Shown here one piece after another: positions 35,186 through 44,698 of a stretch of DNA of 64,000 nucleotides. The translations under genes and the position numbers were made by a program. The notes beneath the pieces were generated by a model. The model was not told where the DNA came from, searched no databases, and worked only from the letters and a program-made list of their open reading frames with translations. The stretch covers positions 1 to 64,000 of the forward strand of contig CAJULQ010000001.1 of assembly GCA_910587595.1 (NCBI GenBank), written 5' to 3'. The number at the start of each line of letters is the position of its first letter. The stretch's first letter is position 1. This stretch comes from an uncultured Christensenellaceae bacterium. GTDB taxonomy: Bacteria > Bacillota > Clostridia > Christensenellales > Pumilibacteraceae.

Positions 35186-36480
35186 GAAACCTTTTCTCCT
35201 ATCAGATCGTAGCCGTTGTATCCGGTGATCTTTACGGTATAGTATTCCCCCGCCTCCACAAAATCGGCGGTAAAGTATACTTTGGTATCGATGTCGGGTG
35301 CGTCGAAATCACTGCGCCCCGCAAACATGTTTTTATCGTAGTCGATATCTTCGTAAATCACTCGCAACGTTTTGCCGACCATTGCTTTGTTGTATGCCTC
35401 GCGGTTTTTATAGTGCAACAAGCCGATACCGTCCGCCCGTGCCTTTTTTATTTTTTGGGGCAAATGCCCTTTCAGCCGTGCCGACGGCGTGCCGTCCTCT
35501 TTGCTGTAGGCGAATACGCCCACGTGTTCGGGCGCATATTGCTCGATAAAACGGTACAATTCGTTGTAGTCCTCTTCCGTTTCTTGAGGAAACCCGACCA
35601 TTACGGTGGTACGCACGGCAATGTTATGCGCCCGCAATTTGGCAAACAATGTGCGGATCTGCGCGCCCGTACTGCGTCGATTCATGCGCTTGAGCACGCC
35701 GTCGGCAACGTGCTGAATGGGCACGTCGATATAGTCGGCGATCTTTTCGTTGCGTGCGATCTCCTCGATCAACTCGTCGGTGACTTGTTCGGGATAGCAA
35801 TATAACAATCGCAACGTATGTATGTCGGTTTCGCTCAAGCGGCGCAACAGCTCCACCAAGCGCGGCGATCCGTATAGATCTACGCCATACTTGGTCACGT
35901 CTTGTGCTACCAAAATGAGTTCTTTGGCGCCGTTTTCGGCCAATGCTTGCGCCTCTGCCGTCAGTTTCTCTATTGCATACGAACGATAGGCGCCGCGAAT
36001 AGACGGAATGGTGCAAAACGTGCAACGGTTGTCGCAACCGTCGGCAATCTTCAAATACGCGTAATGCGGCGGCGTGGTGACGATACGCTCCAAAGCTTTC
36101 GCTTGGCAAGGTATTCGGTCATTCTCGCCGTATAGCGAGGCGATGACATCGCAAATGCGGTCGTAATCTTCCGTACCCAATAAGCAATCTACTTCGGGCA
36201 ATGCCTCGCGCAACTCGTCGGCGTGTTTGGCCGGCAAGCAACCCGTAACGATCAATTTTTCGCAACCGCGCGTTTTGTATTGCGCCGCCGCCAAGATCAC
36301 GTCTATGGCCTCTTTTCTTGCCGCCTCGATAAACGCGCACGTATTCACGATAAGCACTTGCGCGCTTTCGTAGTCGTTGGTGATGTCGAAACCACCCAAA
36401 CGCAAACGGTACAGCATACGCTCGGTATCCACGCGGTTTTTATCGCACCCCAGCGTTACCACCCCTACACTCTTTTTCAT
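35182..36480 (-). CDS. rimO: Ribosomal protein S12 methylthiotransferase
   Basis: A 432-residue radical-SAM enzyme that methylthiolates an Asp of ribosomal protein S12. The N-terminal UPF0004 domain has TLGCDKN, NTCAFI and VTGCLP cysteines; the radical-SAM motif is CDNRCTFC, then the RimO-typical TIPSIRG, and a C-terminal TRAM domain ends the protein. TLGCDKN and the SIRG context separate it from MiaB, encoded at 10.6-11.9 kb. It overlaps ftsK by four bases and pgsA by four, so the three are co-transcribed. Confidence 0.95.
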   Translation of the reverse strand: MKKSVGVVTLGCDKNRVDTERMLYRLRLGGFDITNDYESAQVLIVNTCAFIEAARKEAIDVILAAAQYKTRGCEKLIVTGCLPAKHADELREALPEVDCLLGTEDYDRICDVIASLYGENDRIPCQAKALERIVTTPPHYAYLKIADGCDNRCTFCTIPSIRGAYRSYAIEKLTAEAQALAENGAKELILVAQDVTKYGVDLYGSPRLVELLRRLSETDIHTLRLLYCYPEQVTDELIEEIARNEKIADYIDVPIQHVADGVLKRMNRRSTGAQIRTLFAKLRAHNIAVRTTVMVGFPQETEEDYNELYRFIEQYAPEHVGVFAYSKEDGTPSARLKGHLPQKIKKARADGIGLLHYKNREAYNKAMVGKTLRVIYEDIDYDKNMFAGRSDFDAPDIDTKVYFTADFVEAGEYYTVKITGYNGYDLIGEKVS

Positions 36481-39400
36481 AGGTCGATACCGAACAGCTC
36501 TTTGTATTGCTCCCGCGAAATATACACGGGACGCGGTTTACTGCCCTCTAACGGGCCGATAAACTTGTGCACTTCCATTTGGTCGATAATACGACTTGCG
36601 CGCGCGTAACCCACGCTGAACCGCCGCTGGATCATGCTGGTGCTGGCCGATCCCGATTCGATCACGCATTTTAACACTTCGGGCATCAAGCTGTCGAACT
36701 CTTTGGGGTCGTCGTCTTCGTCGCCGTCCGTTTCCGTTTCGTCTTCGCGCTTGGCGATGGCCGCCGTGAATTCTTCGTCAAAGTCGGCCTCGTTGTTGTC
36801 GCGCACGTATTCCGACACCGTCAACACTTCTTTATCGGTCACAAACGCGCCTTGCACGCGCTTGGGGTCGTCCATGCCCACGGGCGAATACAACATATCG
36901 CCGCGCCCCAAAAGCGTTTCGGCGCCGCACTCGTCCAAAATGGTGCGCGAGTCCACAATGCTCTTCACTGAGAAAGCGATACGGCTGGGCAGATTGGCTT
37001 TGATCGTACCCGTGATCACGTCTACGCTCGGACGTTGCGTGGCCAATATCATATGGATACCGGCGGCGCGCGCCTTTTGCGCAATACTCATGATCTTGTT
37101 TTCCAACACTTTTTTGTTGTTGTCCAGCATCAACTCGGCAAGCTCGTCTACAATCAATACGATATACGGGAGTTTTTGCTCTTCGCCCGATTTTACCGCA
37201 TCCGATTTGTTGAATTCGGGCAGATTGCGCACGCGATGGTTGCCGAACAGCGTGTAGCGGCGATCCATCTCTTCTTTGGCCCATGTGAGCACGTTGATAG
37301 CTTGTTGCGCGTCGTTTACGATCTCCGATCCCAACAAGTGCGGAATGCCTTGATACATGTTGAATTCCACGCGCTTAGGGTCTATCAAAATAAGCCGCAC
37401 GTCTTCGGGCGAAGATTTATACAGTATACTGATGATTATGGAATTGAGGCATGCCGATTTACCGCTGCCCGTTGCGCCGGCGATCAGCAAATGCGGCATT
37501 TTTTCCAAGTTGCAGATAATGTTGCTGCCCGCAATATCTTTGCCGAGCGCCAACGTAAGCGGCGAAGAAGAGTTTTGAAAATCCTTGCTTTCGATGATCT
37601 CGCGCAAACGCACGATATCAATCTCTTCGTTGGGCACCTCGATACCCACGGCGCGTTTGCCGGGAATGGGCGCCTCTATGCGGATCTTGCCGTTGCTGGC
37701 AAGGTAATACTCTATATCGGTGGAAAATTGCTCGATACGCTTGATGGGAATGCCGGGCGGCATTTCGAGTTCGAACCGCGTAACCGCGGGGCCGCGCGTG
37801 ATGCCCGTCACTTTAACGGGCAGTTTCAATTCTTGCAAAGTGCCTTCCAACATGCGCGCGCGTTCTTCGCATGCCACGTTGAAATTTTCGGGCACGGAAC
37901 TGTCCGACGAAACAAGCATGTCAATATCGGGGGCGTTATAACGCAACCGCTTTTTCTTTTTGGGCTTAGGGGGCGGCGGCGTTTGCGCTACGTAGTCGTC
38001 GATCTTCAACTGATTTTCCATGCGCAAAACGGGCTGTTTTGCCACGGGTTTGATGTCTTTGACCGACACCGTATCATAATACCCCGTGTTGTCATCCCCT
38101 TCGAAATGCGACTGTTCGGACAGATCCACCGGCTCCTCTATTATGCGGAAAGCCGACCCGCGCGGTTCTACGGGCAACTCGTCCGCCAAAAGAGAGTTGT
38201 CTTGCTCGTCGTTCGGCAACGGCGTGGCCGAAAAGATATCGTCGGACGCGAACACGTCTTGGCGGGCGGGTTCGATCGGCTTGTCCGTTTGGGCGACAAA
38301 CGATTGCTCCGCCCGCTTTCTGTCGGCATCCAATTGCGCCAAGAAACGGTTTTCCACGCTGTGTTCCCGCTCAAAAACCGACCCGCGCACGATAGGTTCT
38401 TGCGGCGCCGTATAGGGCTCGTCCGATACGTTGTCTTGCGTATCATCATCTGCAAAAAGCGCAGACGACGATTGGATCTGCTCGCGCGCCGAAGAATAGA
38501 TAGACGCGCTCGACGGTTGCGCCGCTTGCTTTGCGGGCGCGCCGAAATAATCGCCGTTTACGATAGACGACTGCGGCGGTTCATGCGTTACTTTGGGTTG
38601 TACGGGCGTTAAATCTATTTTGCGCGTGGCAAACTCGCCCGCCTTGGGTTGCTCTGCGGCCGTTTCTTTGCCGATGGGCGCCATGTCCTCGGCCAGCTTG
38701 CGCGAATAATCGTCGCCGTTAATGATGCCGCTGCCGCCTACAATGCGGTCGCTGAAATCTTTTTCGGGCACTTGCGGCACTTCGCCCAAACCGCCGTGCA
38801 CGCGCTTTTGCGGTTTGGCGGGCGGTTCTTCTTTTTGCACGGGGGGCAACGGCGCCGTCACGTCGCGGATATCGGGGCCGGCCGACACCACGGGCGGCAA
38901 CACGGTGCGGTTATATTCGTCGCGCATTTTACCGAAATCGATAGGCGGCGCGGGCGTGGGTTTCGGCAATGCGTTATACGTATCGCCGAACAGAATTTTG
39001 TGCGCCGCCGAGGGGTATCCATCGTGCGAAGAACGCTTTTCGGAATAGGGCGCAAACTGCACCCCCGCCGTATCTTGCGAAGAGGTTTGCGGCGCCGTTG
39101 CGATCGCCGTGTGCGGTGTGTTTTCCGTTAACGCCGCCAAAGGCTTGTTCCCCTCGTCTTGCGGCGCGGGGTGCACGGGGCGTATCGTGTCTACAAACAA
39201 CGACGTATCGCCGAGCGGTTTGGTTTGTTGCGGGGCCGCCATGCCTTTCACAAAAGGATTTACGGGCTGTTGCGGTTGCTCCTTTCCCCCCTTACGCTTA
39301 GCGTAGATGGGCCACAAAACGCACAACCCCAAAGCGCTTGCAAACAACAAAGAATACAGAATATACGATACCACGGGCGTGGTGACCGATTGCACGCCGT

Positions 39401-39827
39401 ACGCTATCACGCCGAACAGAACGCCGCCCGCCGATTTTTTGTGCGCGTATACGTAAGAAATATACGACGAAAAGCTGCTATCTAACTGCGAATGCGTGGT
39501 GGCAAGTTGCAGTATGAGCAACAAGCTGAGTATCATGCAAGCAATGCCCGCTTTCACGCGAACGGACAGATTGGCGCTACGCCCTTGAATGAGCGCTATG
39601 CCCCACAAAAGCGTGCTCAAAAACAGCGGATAGCTGAATAATCCGAATACACCCGTGGTAACGTTATAGATACCGCGGCTGATGATACCCAAGATGGGAC
39701 GGATGGTGATACACAAAAAAATGAACGCGGAAATGATCACCAAAACGATGCCGAATATCTCGTTATCGCCTCCGCTTTTTTCCCTGCGTTTCGTATTGTT
39801 ATATTTTTTGGACGGCAACTCTTTCAC
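36477..39827 (-). CDS. DNA translocase FtsK/SpoIIIE
   Basis: A 1116-residue hexameric DNA pump. Four membrane helices lie within about residues 25-190. A very long Pro/Gln/Ala/Asp-rich linker follows to about residue 640 and is probably disordered. The RecA-like motor has Walker A GATGSGKSA, LIDPKRVEFNMYQGIPHLL and Walker B VLIVDELAEL, and a C-terminal gamma winged-helix domain (RRFSVGYARASRIIDQME) reads orienting sequences. It clears chromosomes from the division or sporulation septum. GTG start at 39827. The linker is much longer than in B. subtilis SpoIIIE (787 aa). Confidence 0.95.
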   Translation of the reverse strand: MKELPSKKYNNTKRREKSGGDNEIFGIVLVIISAFIFLCITIRPILGIISRGIYNVTTGVFGLFSYPLFLSTLLWGIALIQGRSANLSVRVKAGIACMILSLLLILQLATTHSQLDSSFSSYISYVYAHKKSAGGVLFGVIAYGVQSVTTPVVSYILYSLLFASALGLCVLWPIYAKRKGGKEQPQQPVNPFVKGMAAPQQTKPLGDTSLFVDTIRPVHPAPQDEGNKPLAALTENTPHTAIATAPQTSSQDTAGVQFAPYSEKRSSHDGYPSAAHKILFGDTYNALPKPTPAPPIDFGKMRDEYNRTVLPPVVSAGPDIRDVTAPLPPVQKEEPPAKPQKRVHGGLGEVPQVPEKDFSDRIVGGSGIINGDDYSRKLAEDMAPIGKETAAEQPKAGEFATRKIDLTPVQPKVTHEPPQSSIVNGDYFGAPAKQAAQPSSASIYSSAREQIQSSSALFADDDTQDNVSDEPYTAPQEPIVRGSVFEREHSVENRFLAQLDADRKRAEQSFVAQTDKPIEPARQDVFASDDIFSATPLPNDEQDNSLLADELPVEPRGSAFRIIEEPVDLSEQSHFEGDDNTGYYDTVSVKDIKPVAKQPVLRMENQLKIDDYVAQTPPPPKPKKKKRLRYNAPDIDMLVSSDSSVPENFNVACEERARMLEGTLQELKLPVKVTGITRGPAVTRFELEMPPGIPIKRIEQFSTDIEYYLASNGKIRIEAPIPGKRAVGIEVPNEEIDIVRLREIIESKDFQNSSSPLTLALGKDIAGSNIICNLEKMPHLLIAGATGSGKSACLNSIIISILYKSSPEDVRLILIDPKRVEFNMYQGIPHLLGSEIVNDAQQAINVLTWAKEEMDRRYTLFGNHRVRNLPEFNKSDAVKSGEEQKLPYIVLIVDELAELMLDNNKKVLENKIMSIAQKARAAGIHMILATQRPSVDVITGTIKANLPSRIAFSVKSIVDSRTILDECGAETLLGRGDMLYSPVGMDDPKRVQGAFVTDKEVLTVSEYVRDNNEADFDEEFTAAIAKREDETETDGDEDDDPKEFDSLMPEVLKCVIESGSASTSMIQRRFSVGYARASRIIDQMEVHKFIGPLEGSKPRPVYISREQYKELFGIDL

Positions 39828-39859
39828 TCCGTTACTGCATTTACTTTGAACTACCGTAT

Positions 39860-39888
39860 ATTATATCATAGCACCTCCTTTTTTTCAA
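39860..39888 (-). promoter_or_regulatory. Promoter of the ftsK-rimO-pgsA run
   Basis: TTGAAA (39883-39888), 17 bases, TATAAT (39860-39865) on the minus strand. A decoy AAGGAGG followed by ATG lies inside the spacer but would precede +1. Confidence 0.8.
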
Positions 39889-39945
39889 TCGATTTGGCCC
39901 TTTTTTCAAAAATTTTTCCTATCGGCGGCGCGGACAAAATCTTAC

Positions 39946-39968
39946 AAAAAACCGCCGAAATTCGGCGG
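39946..39968 (-). terminator. Terminator after the M16 peptidase gene
   Basis: CCGCCG/CGGCGG stem with an AATTT-type loop, then TTTTTT on the minus strand, about 10 bases after the stop codon. Confidence 0.88.
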
Positions 39969-39977
39969 CCTTTTCTT

Positions 39978-41240
39978 TTACTGTTTTTGCACGATCCGCA
40001 AAACGTCCGCGCTTGTCTTTTTTCCCACATAGGCGGTGCATACGCGATCGGACGTAAGCGTTTCGCGCGCATATGCGTTCACGTCTTGCAGCGTTACCGC
40101 CTCGATTTCGGCAATGCGTTTGTCTACGCTATACAGCTCGTCGGCAAACAGCAACAGCTTGCCTTGCGCCGTCATCATGTTTTGCACGCTTTCTTCGGAA
40201 AAGACCAACGCCGATTTCAACTGGATCTTGGCTTTTGTAAATTCTTCTTCCGTCACGCCGTTGGCAACGATCTCGTCTATCTCTTTTTGCACCGCGCGCA
40301 CTGCCTTTTCCGTGTTGGCGGGCGTGATATTCAACAGAATATTGAAGTTGCCGTTATTTTTATAGGCAAGCGGCGACGAATACACCGAATAAGCCAACCC
40401 CATCTGCTCGCGGATACGCTGAAACAACCGAGAACTCATGCCCCCGCCGAACAAGATACCGAACACGTTTTGCGTGGGGATACGCGGATCGTGAAAAGGC
40501 AACGACGGATAGCTGATACCCACGTTGGACTGCTCGAAATCTTTTATGCGCACCGAACCGCGGCTTTGCACGGCTACGGCCGCAAGCGGCGGCGCCGTGA
40601 TACGATTTTGCCGTATCTCATGCAACAAATATCTGCGCACCCATTTGTCGGCCTCTTCCATAGACAGATTGCCCGCCACGGAAACGACGATATTGTCGGC
40701 GTTATACAGTTCGTCCATGTACGCCAACACGTCGTATCGCGTGAAACGCCGCACGTTTTCGAGCGGTCCCAAAATAGTGCGCCCCAAAGATGCGTCCGGA
40801 TACATGGTGTTTGCCAACACGTCGTAGCAAATATCTTCGGGCGAATCTTCCGTCATGTTGATTTCTTCGGCGATCACTTTGCGTTCTTTGTCAAGTTCGT
40901 CGGCATCGAAAGAAGATCTTGTAAAAATGTGTGCGAGCATGGCAAAACATTTTTCGGCGTATTCGTCTACCGATTTCACATAATAACACGTGCCCTCTTT
41001 GCCTGTAAACGCATTGATCATGGCGCCCATGCTTTCGAACTCGTTGGCAATATCGAATGCCGTGTACCGATCCGTGCCCTTAAACATGACGTGTTCGGTA
41101 AAGTGCGAGATACCGTTGTTTTGCTCCGTTTCTTTTACACTGCCGGCGCCTACCCACAGTCCCACGGCCACCGAGCGCACAGCGGGATTGTGTTGCACCA
41201 CCAGACGCAGTCCGTTATCGTATCGTATCGATCGGTTCAT
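39978..41240 (-). CDS. M16-family processing peptidase (MlpA/YmxG-like)
   Basis: A 420-residue zinc protease with the inverted motif HFTEH at residues 46-50 and a distal Glu about 77 residues on (EEINMTEDSPED). A second, inactive-type M16 half supports the clamshell fold. Such proteins follow pnp and ylxY in Bacillus (mlpA) and Clostridia, as here, and cut small peptides; the physiological substrate is not known. It lies 16 bases after the ylxY-like gene. Confidence 0.92.
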   Translation of the reverse strand: MNRSIRYDNGLRLVVQHNPAVRSVAVGLWVGAGSVKETEQNNGISHFTEHVMFKGTDRYTAFDIANEFESMGAMINAFTGKEGTCYYVKSVDEYAEKCFAMLAHIFTRSSFDADELDKERKVIAEEINMTEDSPEDICYDVLANTMYPDASLGRTILGPLENVRRFTRYDVLAYMDELYNADNIVVSVAGNLSMEEADKWVRRYLLHEIRQNRITAPPLAAVAVQSRGSVRIKDFEQSNVGISYPSLPFHDPRIPTQNVFGILFGGGMSSRLFQRIREQMGLAYSVYSSPLAYKNNGNFNILLNITPANTEKAVRAVQKEIDEIVANGVTEEEFTKAKIQLKSALVFSEESVQNMMTAQGKLLLFADELYSVDKRIAEIEAVTLQDVNAYARETLTSDRVCTAYVGKKTSADVLRIVQKQ

Positions 41241-41256
41241 TTGTGTCCTCCGTTTT

Positions 41257-41985
41257 TCAAAGAGCGGGCGCGGGTTCGCCGTCGGCGCACAGCACCTCGC
41301 TTACTTTGGATACTTGTAAATTATGCGCTTTTGCATATTCGATTATACGGGGCAACGCTTCCACCGTATTTTGTGTGGGGTGCATAAGCACCAGATCGCC
41401 GCCTTCCATTTTACTTGTGGCGCGGCTGAAAATCTTTTCGGTGTCGTGATCGCGCCAATCGATGGTATCGTGCGTCCACATAATGGTGGTATACCCTTGC
41501 TTTTCGGCCTCCGACAACGTGGTCTTTCCAAACGAACCGGACGGCGGCGCAAACAATTGCATATCAATGTCGAGCACGCTTTTTACCAAGCGATGCGTTA
41601 CCCCTATCTCTTCGGCGTTACGGGCGGCCGACAGCTTTTTATGGTCTTTGTGAAAATAGCCGTGATTGCCTATCTCGTGCCCTTTTTCGTGTATTTTTTT
41701 GAGCATGACGTCGTTTTCCGCCACCCACATGCCGCCCACGAAAAACGTGGTAGTCACGCCGTTGCGTTCGAAAATGTCCAGCATTTCATCCAAATACTCG
41801 GTGCCCCAATACACGTTCACCATCAGCGATATTTTGGTTTTGCTCTCTCCTTTATAGATAGGCACGGTATCGGTTGCCGCGCTTACCGTTTTATTGGAGA
41901 TCGTAAAAGCCAACAATCCTATCACGATGGCGCCGATCGCGAGATTGGCCACCACATACCGAACAAACTTGAGTTTTTTTGTCAA
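41257..41985 (-). CDS. YlxY-like polysaccharide deacetylase family protein lacking the catalytic Asp pair
   Basis: A 242-residue protein with an N-terminal signal-anchor (about 8-32) and a NodB-type fold. In active enzymes the first motif is TFDDG; here the same place reads MVNVYWGTEYL, with no Asp pair, while the later metal motif HGYFHKDH is kept. This matches the YlxY branch found between pnp and the M16 peptidase in spore formers, suspected to act in cortex or coat steps. TTG 41985 is preferred because GAGGTG lies eight bases upstream. Deacetylase activity should not be assumed. Confidence 0.85.
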   Translation of the reverse strand: MTKKLKFVRYVVANLAIGAIVIGLLAFTISNKTVSAATDTVPIYKGESKTKISLMVNVYWGTEYLDEMLDIFERNGVTTTFFVGGMWVAENDVMLKKIHEKGHEIGNHGYFHKDHKKLSAARNAEEIGVTHRLVKSVLDIDMQLFAPPSGSFGKTTLSEAEKQGYTTIMWTHDTIDWRDHDTEKIFSRATSKMEGGDLVLMHPTQNTVEALPRIIEYAKAHNLQVSKVSEVLCADGEPAPAL

Positions 41986-42078
41986 AACACACACCTCGAA
42001 ACAAATTTCGGATATTCGACATACCCCTATAAATATATTCCGAGCTGTGCGAAAAAATCAATAAAACATGTCTGTCAA

Positions 42079-42108
42079 AGAAAAAGTCCGATCGAACGGA
42101 CTTTTTCC
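42079..42108 (-). terminator. Terminator after pnp
   Basis: Ten-bp stem AAAAAGTCCG/CGGACTTTTT with a six-base loop, followed by T-rich sequence, just after the pnp stop codon. Confidence 0.92.
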
Positions 42109-42119
42109 ATCATATGACA

Positions 42120-44207
42120 TTATAATTTCTCAACGAGTTTAAGGTCGATCCTTCCCTTTTCGTCCGTTTTGATCACTTCCACTCGCGCCATGTCGCCGAG
42201 GTTCAACACGTCGGTAACTTTGTTTACGCGCGTTTTGCTCAGTTTGGAGATGTGCACCATGCCGTCTTTGCCGGGGGCAAGCTCCACAAAAGCGCCGAAA
42301 TCGAGGATACGCACCACTTTGCCTTCGAAAATTTGACCGGGTTGTACATCTTCGGCAATGGTGAGCACGATTTTTTTGGCCTTTTCCGCTTGGGCGATAT
42401 CGGTGCAACTGATAAACACGCGACCGTCTTCTTCTATATCGATCTTTACGCCCGTTTCGGCAATGATCTGGTTGATCACCTTGCCGCTCTTGCCGATCAC
42501 GTCGCCGATCACTTCGGGATCGATGTTGAAACTGATGATCTTGGGCGCATATTGGCTGAGTTCGGGGCGCGGCGCCTTGAGAACGGCCAACATTTTATCG
42601 AGAATATACAACCGCCCTACGCGCGCTTGTTCGAGCGCGGTGCGCAAAATCTGCTCGTCGATGCCCTTGATCTTTATATCCATTTGAATGGCGGTGATGC
42701 CTTCGGTGGTGCCCGCTACTTTGAAATCCATGTCGCCCAAGAAATCTTCGAGACCTTGGATATCGGACAGCACGGCCACTTTTTTGCTCGCCTCGTCTTT
42801 GATAAGACCCATAGCAATGCCGGCAACGGGCGCTTTGATGGGCACACCCGCGTCCATCAGCGCCAACGTGGATCCGCAAACACTGGCTTGCGACGTGGAA
42901 CCGTTCGACGAAAGGATCTCGCTGACCGTGCGGATCGCATACGGGAATTCGTCCTCGTCGGGGATCACGGGTTCCAACGCGCGTTCGGCCAAAGCGCCGT
43001 GGCCGATCTCTCGACGGCCGGGACTGCGCAACGGACGCGCCTCGCCCGAACAGTACGGCGGGAAGTTGTAGTGGTGCATATACCGCTTGAACGTTTCTTC
43101 GTCGAGGTTATCCAGCTTTTGCACTTCGGCTATGGTGCCCAACGTGCAAGTGCTCATGGCTTGGCTTTGGCCGCGGGTAAACACGGCGGAACCGTGCACG
43201 CGCGGCAACACGCCCACTTCGCACCAAATGTCGCGAATATCGGTGAGCTTTCTGCCGTCGGGGCGCACGCCCTTTTTCAAGATCTTTTCGCGCACTTTCT
43301 CTTTGGTGAAATAGTACAGCGAATCTTTGATCTCCCGTTCCATTTCGGGATATTTCTCGGCAAAGTGCTCGAGTGTGACCTTATCCACTTCGTCTTGCTT
43401 TTCTTGCCGCGCTTGACGGTTGGTTTCTTCCAAAGCTTTGTCGAGCAGTTTGTCGGCAAACTTGCGCACGTCGGCATCGAGATCGGCGGGCACTTTATAC
43501 AAATCCATTTCGCGCTTGGGCTTGCCCACCGCTTTCACGATCTCGCCGATAAATTTAACTTGCTTTTTGATCTCTTCGTGACCGAACAAGATGCCTTTAA
43601 GCATCACGTCTTCACTCACCATGTGCGCGCCCGCTTCCACCATCATGATGGCGTCGGCGGTGCCCGAAACGTATACGTGCATTTCGCTCATGGCGCGTTG
43701 CACGCTGTCGGGATTGATCACGTACTTGCCGTTCACATAGCCGACCACCACCGAACCGGTAGGACCCGCCCAAGGAATATCCGAAATGGCAAGCGCAATG
43801 CTCGAACCGAGCATGCCGAACACTTCGGGCGGAATATTGGTGTCTACGCTGAGCGCGGTAGCCACCACGTTCACGTCGTTAAAGATCCCTTTTGGGAATA
43901 GCGGACGAATGGGACGGTCTATCAAACGGCTGGTCAAGATCGCCTTGTCGCTCGCTCTGCCCTCCCGCTTTTTGAATCCGCCGGGGATCTTGCCCACCGA
44001 ATACATTTTTTCTTCGAAATCCACGCCGAGCGGGAAAAAGTCCATGCCCGGACGGGGCGTTTCCGCCATGGTCACGTTGGTCATTACCACCGTGTCGCCG
44101 CAACGAATGATACACGAACCGTTGCTGAGTTCGCAGTATTTCCCGATCTCTACGGTTACTTCTCTGCCGCCTATTTCTGTTTTGAAAATGTTGGCCTCTT
44201 TACTCAT
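42120..44207 (-). CDS. pnp: Polyribonucleotide nucleotidyltransferase (PNPase)
   Basis: A 695-residue 3'-5' phosphorolytic exoribonuclease. Two RNase PH domains (about 5-230 and 310-540), the second with GRREIGHGALAERAL and SNGSTSQASVCGSTLALMDAG, are followed by a KH domain (PEVIGDVIGKSGKVINQI) and a C-terminal S1 domain (GQIFEGKVVRILDFGAFVEL). It degrades mRNA together with RNase Y. It sits downstream of rpsO, the order seen across bacteria, with an attenuating hairpin between them. Confidence 0.98.
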   Translation of the reverse strand: MSKEANIFKTEIGGREVTVEIGKYCELSNGSCIIRCGDTVVMTNVTMAETPRPGMDFFPLGVDFEEKMYSVGKIPGGFKKREGRASDKAILTSRLIDRPIRPLFPKGIFNDVNVVATALSVDTNIPPEVFGMLGSSIALAISDIPWAGPTGSVVVGYVNGKYVINPDSVQRAMSEMHVYVSGTADAIMMVEAGAHMVSEDVMLKGILFGHEEIKKQVKFIGEIVKAVGKPKREMDLYKVPADLDADVRKFADKLLDKALEETNRQARQEKQDEVDKVTLEHFAEKYPEMEREIKDSLYYFTKEKVREKILKKGVRPDGRKLTDIRDIWCEVGVLPRVHGSAVFTRGQSQAMSTCTLGTIAEVQKLDNLDEETFKRYMHHYNFPPYCSGEARPLRSPGRREIGHGALAERALEPVIPDEDEFPYAIRTVSEILSSNGSTSQASVCGSTLALMDAGVPIKAPVAGIAMGLIKDEASKKVAVLSDIQGLEDFLGDMDFKVAGTTEGITAIQMDIKIKGIDEQILRTALEQARVGRLYILDKMLAVLKAPRPELSQYAPKIISFNIDPEVIGDVIGKSGKVINQIIAETGVKIDIEEDGRVFISCTDIAQAEKAKKIVLTIAEDVQPGQIFEGKVVRILDFGAFVELAPGKDGMVHISKLSKTRVNKVTDVLNLGDMARVEVIKTDEKGRIDLKLVEKL

Positions 44208-44261
44208 ACTTACTCTCTTAGTCTCCTTTCCTGTTTATCCCCGTTTCGCAATCGCGCAACT

Positions 44262-44299
44262 AAAAAGCGAGAGCCAACCGTACGGGATGACTCTTGCTT
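44262..44299 (-). terminator. Hairpin between rpsO and pnp
   Basis: An imperfect ~12-bp stem formed by GCAAGAGTCATCCC and GGTTGGCTCTCGC around GTAC, followed by CTTTTT on the minus strand, begins about 10 bases after the rpsO stop. It can terminate part of the transcripts or serve as an RNase processing site. Confidence 0.65.
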
Positions 44300-44308
44300 G
44301 CCGCTTTT

Positions 44309-44572
44309 TTACTTTCTGAGTTCCAGTTTGGCAAGAAGCGCTCTGTATCTTTCGATATCGAGCTCTTTGAGATAGTTCAAAAGACTTCTTCTGGAACCGA
44401 CCATCTGCAACAAACCTCTGCGCGAGTGATGATCGTTGTGGTGCACTTTCAAGTGCTCGGTAAGATGGTTGATCCGATGCGTGAGCAATGCCACTTGCAC
44501 CTCCGGACTGCCCGTGTCACCCTCGTGCGTTGCATACTTGGCGATGATCTCCGCCTTGGTCTCCTTGTTCAT
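44309..44572 (-). CDS. rpsO: Ribosomal protein S15
   Basis: An 87-residue S15 starting MNKETKAEIIAKYA at ATG 44572, eight bases after GGAGG. The signature THRINHLTEHLKVHHNDHHS-type helix and RRSLLNYLK are present. It binds the central domain of 16S rRNA early in 30S assembly. The longer frame begins inside the leader and is not used. Confidence 0.98.
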   Translation of the reverse strand: MNKETKAEIIAKYATHEGDTGSPEVQVALLTHRINHLTEHLKVHHNDHHSRRGLLQMVGSRRSLLNYLKELDIERYRALLAKLELRK

Positions 44573-44579
44573 AACTTTT

Positions 44580-44656
44580 ACCTCCGTTGGTTGATTATTC
44601 GCCTTACGCTTGCGTATCGGTGCGTGGAGAGCGCACAACGCGTAGCGGTAAGGTAC
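44580..44656 (-). promoter_or_regulatory. Structured rpsO leader, candidate S15 autoregulatory element
   Basis: The ~80-base leader folds on paper as nested stems: CCTTAC/GTAAGG outermost, GCGT/ACGC inside, and GTGCG/CGCAC at the tip, just before the Shine-Dalgarno. Firmicutes rpsO leaders are known to bind S15 and repress translation; this layout fits but was paired by eye. Confidence 0.55.
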
Positions 44657-44662
44657 TTAATT

Positions 44663-44692
44663 AGTATACCATATCGCGCAAGCGAATGTAAA
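44663..44692 (-). promoter_or_regulatory. Promoter of rpsO
   Basis: TTTACA (44687-44692), 18 bases, TATACT (44663-44668) on the minus strand; +1 near 44656. Confidence 0.75.
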
Positions 44693-44698
44693 CCGATT

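Noticed and set aside
37035..38612. 525-codon plus-strand frame opposite ftsK
   Set aside because: Antisense shadow of a strongly biased coding strand; arginine/histidine-rich composition, no motif and no RBS. The same applies to the long plus frames at 39846-41387, 42252-43901 and 53997-55718.
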